Positions 18,567-28,716 of a stretch of 64,000 nt of DNA are shown piece after piece. Within the stretch, counting starts at the first letter, position 1. Every line of letters begins with the position of its first letter. The DNA is taken from the NCBI GenBank assembly GCA_016703005.1, contig JADJCX010000009.1, positions 109,688-173,687 on the forward strand, written 5' to 3'. Source of the stretch: Flavobacteriales bacterium. Its GTDB lineage: Bacteria; Bacteroidota; Bacteroidia; Flavobacteriales_F; PHOS-HE28. Position numbers and translations under genes: made by a program. The notes beneath the pieces were generated by a model, which worked only from the letters and a program-made list of their open reading frames with translations, was not told the DNA's origin and ran no database searches.

Positions 18567-18953
18567 TTAACGCTTGCTGAATTGGAAGCTCTTACGAGCT
18601 TTCTTCTTGCCGAACTTCTTACGCTCCACGGCGCGTGGGTCGCGGGTCATCAGGCCTTCTTTTTTCAGGGCTGGCTTCAACTCGGCGTTGTGCTTCACCA
18701 ATGCGCGGGCAATGCCCAACCGCACAGCGTCCACTTGGCCAGTGGTTCCGCCACCTTCAACGCTGACGGCAACATCGAATTGGCCCTCCGTACTGGTGAG
18801 TTTGAACGGTTGCGCCAGTTTGAACTGCTGGATGACCAGAGGGAAATACTCCTTGGCCTCTTTCCCGTTCACGGTGATGACACCCTTGCCAGCCGACAAG
18901 TGTACCCGGGCTGTGCTGGCCTTGCGACGGCCGAGACTATTGATGATCTCCAT
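18567..18953 (-). CDS. rpsI: Small ribosomal subunit protein S9 (uS9)
   Basis: Ribosomal protein S9, 128 residues. Hallmarks are GRRKASTARVHLSAGKG near the N-terminus, GGGTTGQVDAVRLGIARALV in the middle, and the basic C-terminal tail RKKFGKKKARKSFQFSKR that reaches the decoding site. It starts 1 nt after the rplM stop, as in most bacterial rplM-rpsI pairs. Confidence 0.97.
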   Translation of the reverse strand: MEIINSLGRRKASTARVHLSAGKGVITVNGKEAKEYFPLVIQQFKLAQPFKLTSTEGQFDVAVSVEGGGTTGQVDAVRLGIARALVKHNAELKPALKKEGLMTRDPRAVERKKFGKKKARKSFQFSKR

Positions 18954-18954
18954 C

Positions 18955-19383
18955 TTACTTAATGGTATTCAGGTCGATGGCGCGGGGCTTCTGCGCTTCG
19001 TGTTTGTGGGTGGTACCCGCCACAACGTGCAGGTTGCTGAACTGCGCACGGCCGAGCTTGGTCTTCGGCAGCATGCCCTTAATGGCGATCTCCACCATGG
19101 CGATCGGCTTGCGGCGCATGAGGTTCTTGGCCGTTTCCACATGGCGACCACCGGGGTAACCGCTGTACCGGTCGTACTCCTTGTCCTCCCACTTGGTGCC
19201 GGTAAGGCGAACCTTCTCGGAGTTGATCACCACCACATGATCGCCACAATCGGCGTGCGGGGTGAAGGTGGGCTTGTGCTTGCCGCGTACGAGCATGGCA
19301 ACTGCGCTGGCCAAACGGCCTACGGGCAGGTTCTCGGCGTCCACCAACAGCCATTCCTTCTGGATGGTAGCGCTGTTGGCCAT
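18955..19383 (-). CDS. rplM: Large ribosomal subunit protein L13 (uL13)
   Basis: Ribosomal protein L13, 142 residues. Diagnostic segments are WLLVDAENLPVGRLAS, LVRGKHKPTFTPHADCGDHV, TGTKWEDKEYDRYSGYPGG and AIKGMLPKTKLGR. ATG 19383 gives the normal family length; an in-frame extension to 19527 would read through the predicted promoter and leader and is rejected. First gene of the translation operon, with a leader of roughly 105 nt behind a strong Bacteroidota promoter. Confidence 0.97.
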   Translation of the reverse strand: MANSATIQKEWLLVDAENLPVGRLASAVAMLVRGKHKPTFTPHADCGDHVVVINSEKVRLTGTKWEDKEYDRYSGYPGGRHVETAKNLMRRKPIAMVEIAIKGMLPKTKLGRAQFSNLHVVAGTTHKHEAQKPRAIDLNTIK

Positions 19384-19497
19384 GGACGTGGTATGGGTGG
19401 TAGATGCCACTGGTCCTGTGTGTTGTATCGTTCCTTGGCCCGTCCACCGTGGCTTTCCCGATAAATCGAGGCACGCGCTTCCGCTGGAAAGGGGCGG

Positions 19498-19528
19498 CGA
19501 AGATAGGCCTATCAACCTAACCGCCAAA
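19498..19528 (-). promoter_or_regulatory. Promoter of the rplM operon
   Basis: On the minus strand TTTG (19525-19528) is followed by 19 nt and then TATCTTCG (19498-19505). This matches the Bacteroidota TTTG-N19-TAnnTTyG consensus closely. Transcription should start near 19491, leaving a leader of about 105 nt. Confidence 0.7.
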
Positions 19529-19610
19529 CATTAACAACAGGGGGTTGTCAACGGCAGGACCTGTCGGCCCTGCCAGTCCTGCCCGTAATGAAGCCCTGAC
19601 GTGGGCCGGT

Positions 19611-21838
19611 CTACATCTTCACTATGATGAACTCCGTCCGCCGGTTCATCTGGTGCTCGGTATCGGAGCATTTCGTGCCGTTGCCACAGCTGTTCAGGAG
19701 CTTCGATTCCCCATAACCCTTGCCTGCGATGCGATCCTTGGCGATGCCCTTGCTGACGATATAGGCTGCTGAGCTCTTCGCTCGTTTGTCGCTCAGGGCC
19801 AAATTGCTCTTATCGCTACCCCGGGCGTCGGTATGGCTGCCCAGTTCGATCACCATGGTGGGATTATCGGTCATCACTTGCACGATCTTGTCCAATTCGG
19901 CGGCCGCATCCTTACGGATCGCATGCTTGCCCAGGTCGAAGTAGATAGGCTTTATGTCGATGGCCTTGCCGATGTCCTTGCCGATGTCGATGGCCTCCAA
20001 CGAACAGTCCATATGGTCGTTCAGCACCACCTTCCCGGTCTTGTCTATCCGCTTAACAACAACGCCCGTCTTGGGGAAGTACCCCGGCTTGCTCAACACC
20101 ACGCGCAACACCAAAGAGTCGCCCACGCTCATGGACTTGAGGTTGGTGAAGATCTCCCCGCTCGCTTCAGTAGCGCCTTGCATCATGGTGCCGCCGATAC
20201 CGCGCTCGTCCGTGATGCGGACATCCGCTCCTTGCAATGGCGCACTGGTCTTGGCATCGCTCACCTTCATCCATAGGTACACGTTGCTGAGTTTGGCCAG
20301 CTCCAGATCACGCACGAACGTGGTGTCGACCAGCGCATTGGTAACCAAGGACTGACTGCTTGCGCGGTAGTCGCCTTCCTCCGTGACAAGTGCATAGCGC
20401 TTGCTTTCCTCCAGTTCAATTCATACTCACCGTTCGCACTGGTGGTCACTTGTTTCACCAACACGCCTTGGCCATCCTTCAAAAGGATAATCAAGTTCGC
20501 AGCCGGTTGGCTCGAGTGCTTGTCGCGCACCGTGCCGCGCACTTTCATTGTTGCGCCCAACGGTTTGGCAAGGGTGAAGCTGTACAGGTCATCACCGCCC
20601 ATGCCGCCGCTACGGTCGCTGGTGAAATAGCCCTTCAAGCCGGACCCGTCCAGCAGGATCGCGAAATCGTCGCTGGGGCTGTTGATGGGCACGCCGGCGT
20701 TGATCGCGTTGCCGAAACCACCAGCCGAGGCCTTACACACGAAGATGTCCAAGCCACCCGATCCCGGACGACCATCGCTCGAGAAGAACAAGGTGCCATC
20801 TCGTTGAACGAAGGGGAACATCTCATCACCCTCGGTGTTCACCACAGGACCGAGGTTCACCGGCTTGAGCCATTCACTTTCGCTCTTGCGTTTGCACATC
20901 CAAATGTCCGTGCCGCCCAAACCACCGGGCATGTCGCTGGTGAAGTACATGGTCTTACCATCGTCGCTCAAAGCCGGATGACCGGTTGAATAGTCGGCAC
21001 CGTTGTGCTGGAAGGAACGCTCCACCATCCAGTGACCCTCGCTCATGATGCAGCTATAGATCTTCAGGTTCATAACGCCTTGTGCGGTCTTTCCCTTTTT
21101 ACCGTCGCTGTAGTTGTTCCTGGTGAACCACACTTCCTGACCGTTGGTGTTGAATGCGGCGTTGCTTTCGTGGAAGTGCGTGTTGAGGTCTTCCAACGGC
21201 TGTATGTCGCTGAGCTCGGCATCGGGACCGATCTTGCCGCTATACAGATCCAAGAAGGGATCGCCGTTCCATGCATGCCGGTAATGCGAGATCGCATCGG
21301 GCTTGCGCGCGGAAGCGAACACCAACCTATCGCCCCAATACGCTGCACCCATGTCACTGTGCGTGCAGTTCTCGTTCACGTTCTTCAACGTGAATCCCGC
21401 GATGGGTTTAGCCAAGAGCGCCTTCGCGTAGACCACCGATCCCTGTTGCGTGATCGCGCGGCTATCGTTGGCCGCCATCGCGCGGTACTTCGCCATCCAG
21501 CGATCGGCTTCTTCGTATTGGCCGGTGGCCAATAAGCATTGAGAGTAGTTGTAGAGATCTTCCTGCCGGGCGTGGGCACCCTCGGTCACCTTGGCGTACC
21601 ACTTCGCCGCGTTGTGGAAGTCCCGCACGTTGCGATAGCTCTCGGCCAAACGCACGACGAAGACGCCCGTGTCGGCACCACACTTCACCGCCTGCTCGTA
21701 GTGGTTGATGGCGTCGTGGTAGGCCAGCCCGAAGTAGGCCTTGTCGCCTTTGCTCAGCGAATAGCCTTGAGCGACGGCAACATTGGCCGCCAGTGCGCAG
21801 AGCGCGATGAAGAAGATCTTGTTGAGCATGGCGTGCAT
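19611..21838 (-). CDS. OmpA-family protein with TPR, PD40 and regulatory-like domains (frameshifted)
   Basis: A protein of about 740 residues. In order it has a signal peptide (MLNKIFFIALCALAANVAVAQ) and an N-terminal TPR region (KAYFGLAYHDAINHYEQAVK and following). PD40/WD40-like propeller blades follow (DMPGGLGGTDIWMC, DGRPGSGGLDIFVC, DRSGGMGGDDLYSF). Next is a carboxypeptidase-regulatory-like domain, and last a C-terminal OmpA peptidoglycan-binding domain (IYFDLGKHAIRKDAA, then ELGSHTDARGSDKSN). This resembles the PorE-type proteins that tether T9SS parts to peptidoglycan. Translation breaks near 20414: AACTGG should read AACCTGG, after which the frame continues LEESKRYALVTEEGDY. The ATG at 21838 overlaps the PorP stop by one base; ATG 21829 is the alternative. 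Confidence 0.85.
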
Positions 21839-22773
21839 CAGAAATAGCGCGGCGAAAGTGTCTTCTCCTTGTTGAAGCGGAAGTCGTATTGCAGCATCAA
21901 TTCGTGCGACCCGCTCTGCTGCGTCTTCAGCGGACTGAGCGTGAAGTCGTAGGAATAACCGGCCCGGAACTGCTGCGTGATGTTGTACGCCAGGATACCT
22001 GCCATGCTGTCTTCGTTGCGGTAGGCCGCACCGATCCAAAGGCGTTCGGCAAGCAGGAAATTGGCAGTGAGGTCGATACCCAATGGCGCACCGTCCACTG
22101 CCTTCACCAAAAAGCTTGGTCGGAATTTCACCGCTGGCGAAAGGGTGAACACGTAGCCGCCGGTGACGAAGTAGTGCCGCTTCTGCGTGATCGCGTTCAC
22201 GGTTACGGTCCCATCGTCCACGCCTAGGAGATCGTGCTGCATGAGCTTCGGCGCACTGATACCCAAGTAGCCCTTGTGGCTCCAGTAGTACACGCCGAAT
22301 CCGAAGTTCGGTTTGGCGTTGCTCCCGATGTTCTGTTGGAACAACGGATCGTTCGCATCGGTACCGGGCACACTGGCGAGGTCGGCGTGGAAGAGGTCCA
22401 CTCCGGCTTTCAACCCGAAGGCCAATCGTGCATTCTGTGTTACACGGATGCGATAGGCGAAGTCGGCGAAGAGCAGTGTGTTGTTGATCGGCCCAACTTC
22501 ATCATGGACCACACTTAGGCCAACACCAAGCGAGTTGTTCCGCAGTGGCGAGTGCAGTGTCAATGTCTGGGTGCTGGGTGCACCATCAAGACCCGCCCAT
22601 TGCTGCCGGGCCAGTCCCGTAATGGTGAGCAGGTCACTGCTGCCCGCGTAGCCGGGGTTCACGCTCAACGTGTTCCACATGTACATGGTGTACATGGGAT
22701 CCTGCTGCGCTCGCGCAATGGCACCCGCGATCAGCAAGGAGAAAATGACGGCCAGATTTCGTGATGCTCTCAT
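21838..22773 (-). CDS. PorP/SprF family type IX secretion system membrane protein
   Basis: An outer-membrane protein of about 311 residues of the PorP/SprF family, which works with type-B-sorted T9SS substrates. It has a signal peptide (MRASRNLAVIFSLLIAGAIARAQ). The family opening QDPMYTMYMWNTLSVNPGYAGS comes next, split here as QDPMYTMYMW and NTLSVNPGYAGS. Barrel strands follow to the terminal YDFRFNKEKTLSPRYF. An in-frame ATG at 22803 would add 10 residues, but ATG 22773 gives a cleaner signal peptide. It lies just downstream of the giant adhesin and is translationally coupled to the OmpA-like gene. This is the usual layout of a cargo gene with its sprF-like partner. Confidence 0.93.
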   Translation of the reverse strand: MRASRNLAVIFSLLIAGAIARAQQDPMYTMYMWNTLSVNPGYAGSSDLLTITGLARQQWAGLDGAPSTQTLTLHSPLRNNSLGVGLSVVHDEVGPINNTLLFADFAYRIRVTQNARLAFGLKAGVDLFHADLASVPGTDANDPLFQQNIGSNAKPNFGFGVYYWSHKGYLGISAPKLMQHDLLGVDDGTVTVNAITQKRHYFVTGGYVFTLSPAVKFRPSFLVKAVDGAPLGIDLTANFLLAERLWIGAAYRNEDSMAGILAYNITQQFRAGYSYDFTLSPLKTQQSGSHELMLQYDFRFNKEKTLSPRYF

Positions 22774-22808
22774 GGTGAATCGGATGGAGGATGATGATTG
22801 CATCGCCC

Positions 22809-25800
22809 TTACTTGTTGAGATAGATATAACCGCTACGCACTTCTTCACCTTCCACGCCCAGATCGAGCAGATACCAGTACGTGCCAGCGGGCAAAACAT
22901 CGCCAACGGTGAGCGCATGCTGGCTGACACCGGTCCAGTCGTTCAGGTATGGGTCGGCGTTGAAGACCTCATTGCCCCAACGGTTGAAGATGATCACGCT
23001 TGCTCCGGGATAGAGGTCGAGGTTCTGGATCACCCAAGTGTCCGCAATGCCGTCGCCGTTCGGACTGAAGCCTTGCGGGATCAATAGGGTGTTGTCCGGG
23101 CACACAACCTCCAACACCACGACGCCTTCATCACAAAGTGGTTGAGGATCACAGATGATATAGGTGATGGTATCCCAGCCGCAGAATCCCGGGTCCGGCG
23201 AGTAGTTGACGGTGCCATCACCATTGATGCTCACCGTGCCGTTGAGCGCACTGGCCGAGGTCACCTCGATGGGATCACCGTCCGGGTCGCTGTCATTGCC
23301 AAGCACATAGATCACAGCCTGATCACCATCGATGACCACGTAGTCATCCACCGCGATCGGCGGTTCATTCGGGCACGGCACGTCGATGATCACAATGGCG
23401 GTATCCGTCCCGCCATTGCCATCGCTGATGGTGTAAGTGAGCGTGTCCGTTCCGCAGAAGCCGACATTGGGCGTGTAGGTGATGGAGCCATCGCCGTTCA
23501 CCAACACGGAGCCATTGGCCGCCGATGCATTGATGACCGTGATCGGGTCGCCATCCGGATCGCTGTCATTGTCCAGCACAGCGATGGTGATCACCACGCC
23601 GGGTGTTGTGGCCGCGTTGTCGTCCACTGCGATCGGCGGAGCGTTCACGCAGGCTACGTCCACGATCACGATCGCATCATCGCACAAGCCGAATGGGTCG
23701 CACACGGTGTATGTGATCGTATCGGTGCCGCACCAACCCGGGTCGGGCACATAGGTGATCGAGCCGTTGCCATTGATCGTTACCGTGCCATTGCCGGCGA
23801 CCGCACCTGTGGTCGTCAACGGATCACCGTCCGGATCGCTGTCATTGTCCTGGATGTCGATCGCCACGCTGGTGTCTTCCAACGTTGCGGCCGTATCGTC
23901 AACGGCGATCGGCGGTTGGTTCGGGATCACCTCGGTTACCGTGATGACGACCACGACCGTATCGCACGAACCGGTGCCGTCGCAAACAACGGCCGTAAGC
24001 GTATCCGGCCCGAAGTATCCCGCGTTGGGTGTGTAGGTGAAGCATGTGTCGCCATCAAGCACGCCGGTCACCACCCCGCTGTCCGGTCCGTCGATGATCT
24101 CCACCACATCCAGCGTGTCGCCGTCCGCATCGATCGCGTCCAAACAGCTGGTCACGGGAATGTCCTGCGGCGTGGTGACGTTGATCGTATCCACCGGAGC
24201 GCCGCCATCGGTGATCACCGGAGCATCATCCACGGGGATCACACCGATGGTCACCGTCATCGTATCGCAACCTCCGTTGTCATCGCACACCACCACGCTC
24301 ACTATCTCGCTGCCATTCCAATCCGCGTTCGGGATATAAGTGAAGCAGGTATCGCCGTTCAGCGTACCGACTACTTGCCCGTTCAGCGGGCCGTTGACGA
24401 CGCTGACCACGTCAAGGGTATCGCCGTCCGCGTCGATCGCATTCAGGCAGATCACGATCGGCGTGTCCTCGGGTGTAACAATGTTCAGCGAGTCGATCGG
24501 CAGACCACCATCCGTGATCACGGGCACATCATTCACCGGTGTGACCGTTACGATCACGGTCACTTCATCGCAATCGTTGAACTGATCGCACACGGTCACG
24601 ACGACAGTATCAACTCCGGACCAGTCGAGTGCGGGCACGTACGTGAAACAGGTGTCGCCGTCCAGCAGACCGATCACGGCACCATTCGTCGGACCGTTCA
24701 ATACGGCAGTCACATCCAACGGGTCGCCATCGGGATCCGTTGCGCTGATACAGATCAAGATCGGCGTGTCTTCCGGAGTGATGACGTTCACGGTGTCGCT
24801 ATCGGCAACCGGCGGTTGGTTCGGTGTCACGTTCACGATCACCACTACCGTGTCAGCACCTCCGATGCCATCCTCTACAACAACGGTCATGGTATCCGTC
24901 CCTTCGAAGGCGGCGTTCGGGGTGTAGGTGAAACAGGTATCCCCATCCAAGACGCCACTGACCGAACCACTGTCGGGACCGTTGAAGATGGTCACTGCAT
25001 CCAGCGTGTCGCCATCGACATCGATCGCATCGAGGCAGATCGTCACAGGTTGATCAACGGCCGTGAAGATGTCCAACGTATCGATCGGCGACCCACCATT
25101 GTCGACGATCACCGGGTCGTCGTTCACTGGCGTTACGTAGATGACGACCGTTATGGAATCGCAACCGTTGTTGTTGTCGCATACCACTACGGTCATGGTG
25201 TCTGTGCCGCTCCAATCGACAGCGGTAGAGTACGTGAAACAGGTATCGCCTGCGAGCAGGCCTGTTACCAGTCCGTTACCCGGTCCATTCAGGATGTCGA
25301 CGATATCCAGCGTGTCGCCGTCCGCATCGATCGCATCAAGGCAGATCGTGATCGGCGTGTCTTCCGCGGTTGTGGTTGTGACCGTATCGATCGGAATTCC
25401 ACCTCCATCAACGATCACCGGAACATCGTTCACCGGAAGCACGTCAATGATCACCACCAACGTGTCGTTGCCGCCATTGCCATCGCTTACCACTACCGAC
25501 ACGGTGTCGGGGCCGTTATAGTTGGCATCGGGCGCATAGGTGAAACAAGGGTTGCCATCGAGGATGTTGAAGATGCTGCCGCTGACAGGGCCATTGAAAT
25601 AGGTGGTGACATCCACCGGGTCACCTTCCGCATCGGATACCGGCAGGCACAAGTTGATCGGCGTGTCCTCGGGTGTGGTTACCAGAAGCGTATCCATCGG
25701 GCCACCGTTCCCATCCTCTATCACCGGGGCATCGTTCACCGGCGTCACGTCGATCACAACCGCCACCGTATCACAGCCACCAAAGCCATCACACACCACG

Positions 25801-28494
25801 ATGCTCACCGTGTCGCCGCCATTGTAGTTCACGTTCGGCGTGTATGTGAAGCAGGTGTCACCATCAGCGAATCCACTCACGAAACCATTGAACGGACCGT
25901 TGAAGAAATCCGTGACTTGCACGGGGTCGCCATCGATATCAAGCGCATCAAGGCAGATCGTCACCGGCGTTTCCTCCGCAGTGCTCGCCAGGACGGTGTC
26001 GGCCGGTAGCCCGATGCCGTCAATGATCACGGCTGGATCGTTCGCTGGAAGAATTGAGATCACGATCACCGCTTGATCGCACGCGCCATCCGGATCGCAC
26101 ACGTTCACGATCAACGTGTCGTTTCCGAAGAAGTCGGGATCCGGTGTGTAAAGGACACAGGTGTCACCATCGGCCACGCCCGACACAGCGCCGCTGAACG
26201 GACCGCTCACCACGCTCGTGATATCCAGCGTATCGCCATCCACATCGGAAGTCGGCACACAGATGAGCAGCGCGAGATCCTCGTTACCAACGAATTGCAA
26301 GGTGTCCCCGGCAATGACCGGGTGGTCGTTCACTGGAGTCACTTGGAATACCACAAGCGCGGTGTCACACGCACCTGGCAATGGGAAACCATCATCGCAA
26401 ACCGTATAGGTGACCGTGTCCGTTCCATTGAAATCGATCGCTGGTGTGTAGTCGATCGTGCCACCAAGGCCCACAGTGGCGACACCGTTCGCTGGACCGA
26501 CTGTGATCACAACACTGCCAGCAACAACGTCCCCGGGGTTGTCGATCGGCTCGGAATCATTGATCAATACATCAACAACAACACTTGTTTCCTCCGGGGT
26601 AGTGGCTGCATCAGGTTGGGCCAGCGGCGGGTCGTTCACCGCTGTCACAACTACGATTACCGTAGCGTTGGAGCAGTAGCCGAGGTCGTTGCACACTTGG
26701 TAGTTGAAGTCATCCACACCATTGTAGTCCGCATTCGGCGAGTAAGTGATAGTGCCATCGGCATTCACTGTCGCGCTGCCGTTCGTCGGGGGTCGAGAAC
26801 GATGACGGTGCTTGGCACCAACACACCTGTGGGAGCAAGATCGTTCGAGAGTACGACCATGCTGCTGTCCGTGTCCTCTTCGATCATGTAGCTATCGTCC
26901 ACGGCTTGCGGATAGGTATTGTCCACCAGGATCACCAGCCACGCCGTATCACAACTCACCGGTACCGCATCGCCCAGATCGCAAACCGTGTATTGCAGAC
27001 TGTCCAGCCCTGAGTAGCCAGGACCTGGCTCGTAGGTGATGGTGCCATTGGCATTCGCCGTGGCCAGCCCGTTGAACGGACCGGCAATGATGACAACGCT
27101 TTGCGCGTTCACCCCGCCCGCCGGATCGTTCGGGTCGGAATCGTTGGCGATCACATTGTTGGTCACCGGAAGGTCCACGGCGGTGTTCTCCTGATCATCG
27201 AGCACGATGATCGGATCGTTCACCGGCAGTATGAACAGCAGCACCGAGGCCAGGTCGCACAACCCACCGGGATCGCACACTTGGTAGATGAAGCTGACAT
27301 TGCCGTTGAAATCGTCCGCTGGGTCGTATGCGATTGTGCCATCCGCGTCGACGGTCAGCGAACCGGGCAGCGCAGCATCCAAACAATCGAACAAGGTGTA
27401 TGTGCGTTGGCCCGCCGCGTTGTCCGTGTCAAAGTCGTTCACGCCCACATTGCTGGTGATGCTGAAGCCGTCCTCATCGGTGAAGTACGCTTCGCCAGTG
27501 GCGATCGGAGCATCGTTCACATTCAGCACTTCGATGGTAACCGTGGCATTGTCGCAAGCATTCGGCAGTGGTGTACCATCGTCGCACACTTGGTAGGTGA
27601 ATTGATCCATGCCGACAAAGTCGAGGTTCGGGTTGTAGCTGACCACACCTCCGATACCGATGCTCACGGTCCCATTCCCCGGCGGGAAAAGAATGGACAC
27701 GGTCCCGACGTCAACGTTCCCATCGCTGTCGGTATCGTTACCTGTTACGGCAATGTCAACGGATGTTTCTTCACCGGTACTGGTATTGTCATCGGCCGCC
27801 ACCGGTGCGTCGTTCACGCCGGTAACATCGATGGAAACGGTGGCATCCGCGCAAGCCCCGCTCGGATCGCAAACGCGGTAACTGAACGCGACAGGTCCAA
27901 CATGATCCAGATCGGGAATAAAGGTGAAACCACCGTTGGGGTTGAAGAAGAGTTGGCCGTTGGCAGCAGCCGTGCCACCGTTCAAGAGGCTCCACAGCAG
28001 TTGGCTGTTCGCATTGTCCACGTCGCCATCGTTGCCGCTCACGTTGTCGCTCAGCCCACCGTCTTCAAGCATGCTGAATACGTCGTTGCCGGCTGTTGGC
28101 GATCGTTCACTGGATCCACTTCGATCGTCACCGTAGCAGTTGCGCACGAGCCCTCGGGATCGCACACGTCATAGGTGAATTGTACACTGCCGTTCACATC
28201 CGAGCCGGGTCCGTAGGTGAAGGTCCCGTTCGCATTGAGGATGAGACTTCCATTGGCCGCCGCTGTCCCACCATCCGTCAACGACCACGTGAGGTCATTG
28301 TCGGGCGATTCGGCATCCGTGTCGTTGGCACCAACGGTACCGTTCAACGTGGCCTCTTCCAGCATACCGAAGTTGTCGGGCCCCGCGACAGGAGGAGTGT
28401 TGATACCGACTACCACTTCGGCAAGCGGGCTCAACGCGATCACACTTGGAATGAGCAGAGAGCCGCCAAGAGCGGTAAGGAAACGTTTTGCCAT
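22809..28494 (-). CDS. Giant cadherin-like tandem-repeat adhesin with T9SS type B sorting domain (two frameshifts)
   Basis: After correction this is a protein of about 1,895 residues. A signal peptide is followed by about 18 tandem modules of 75-110 residues. Most begin PVND.PVI.DGG or PPIAVDD and contain a calcium-site-like D.DGD.L segment, then GDTCFTYTP, then VVVCDGNGGCDT. These are bacterial cadherin-like/Big_9-type domains. Modules 8-15 are the most uniform and the first 7 are more diverged. The C-terminus is a type B (CHU_C-like) sorting domain: FSPNGDGIADTWVIQNLDLY, then IIFNRWGNEVFN, then GTYWYLLDLG. Two one-base losses split the frame: near 28101 (GATCGCC for GATCCGCC) and in the G run 26788-26792. 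A predicted surface adhesin, possibly SprB-like in gliding or attachment, exported with the PorP/SprF partner directly downstream. Confidence 0.9.
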
Positions 28495-28656
28495 GCTGGG
28501 ATCTCTATCTGTACACCGTTGGAACAGTGTTATGCACGTGGACAATGGCGCTGTGACCGAGGTTCGGAGCGCAGGAACGACAGCGCAAAACTGCTGCCCC
28601 GTTCAGGGACATCGGCCCATCACCACCGCTCGCTGTCCACATTCTTTTGCACACAG

Positions 28657-28699
28657 CAAAAACGCAGAAGCCCCGTGCGCGATGAGCGGACGGGGCTTC
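28657..28699 (-). terminator. Intrinsic terminator after the di-haem propeller gene
   Basis: On the minus strand a 10-bp stem (GAAGCCCCGT paired with ACGGGGCTTC) is followed by TGCGTTTTTGC. It lies 18 nt after the stop at 28717. Confidence 0.75.
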
Positions 28700-28716
28700 C
28701 AAAAGCGTCGCGATCG

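Noticed and set aside
23142..26009. A 955-codon open frame on the plus strand opposite the giant adhesin
   Set aside because: It is antisense to the tandem modules and simply mirrors their repeated, stop-poor codon pattern. It has no start context, and it is rich in His, Arg and Asp as expected of reverse-complemented Gly/Asp/Val repeats.
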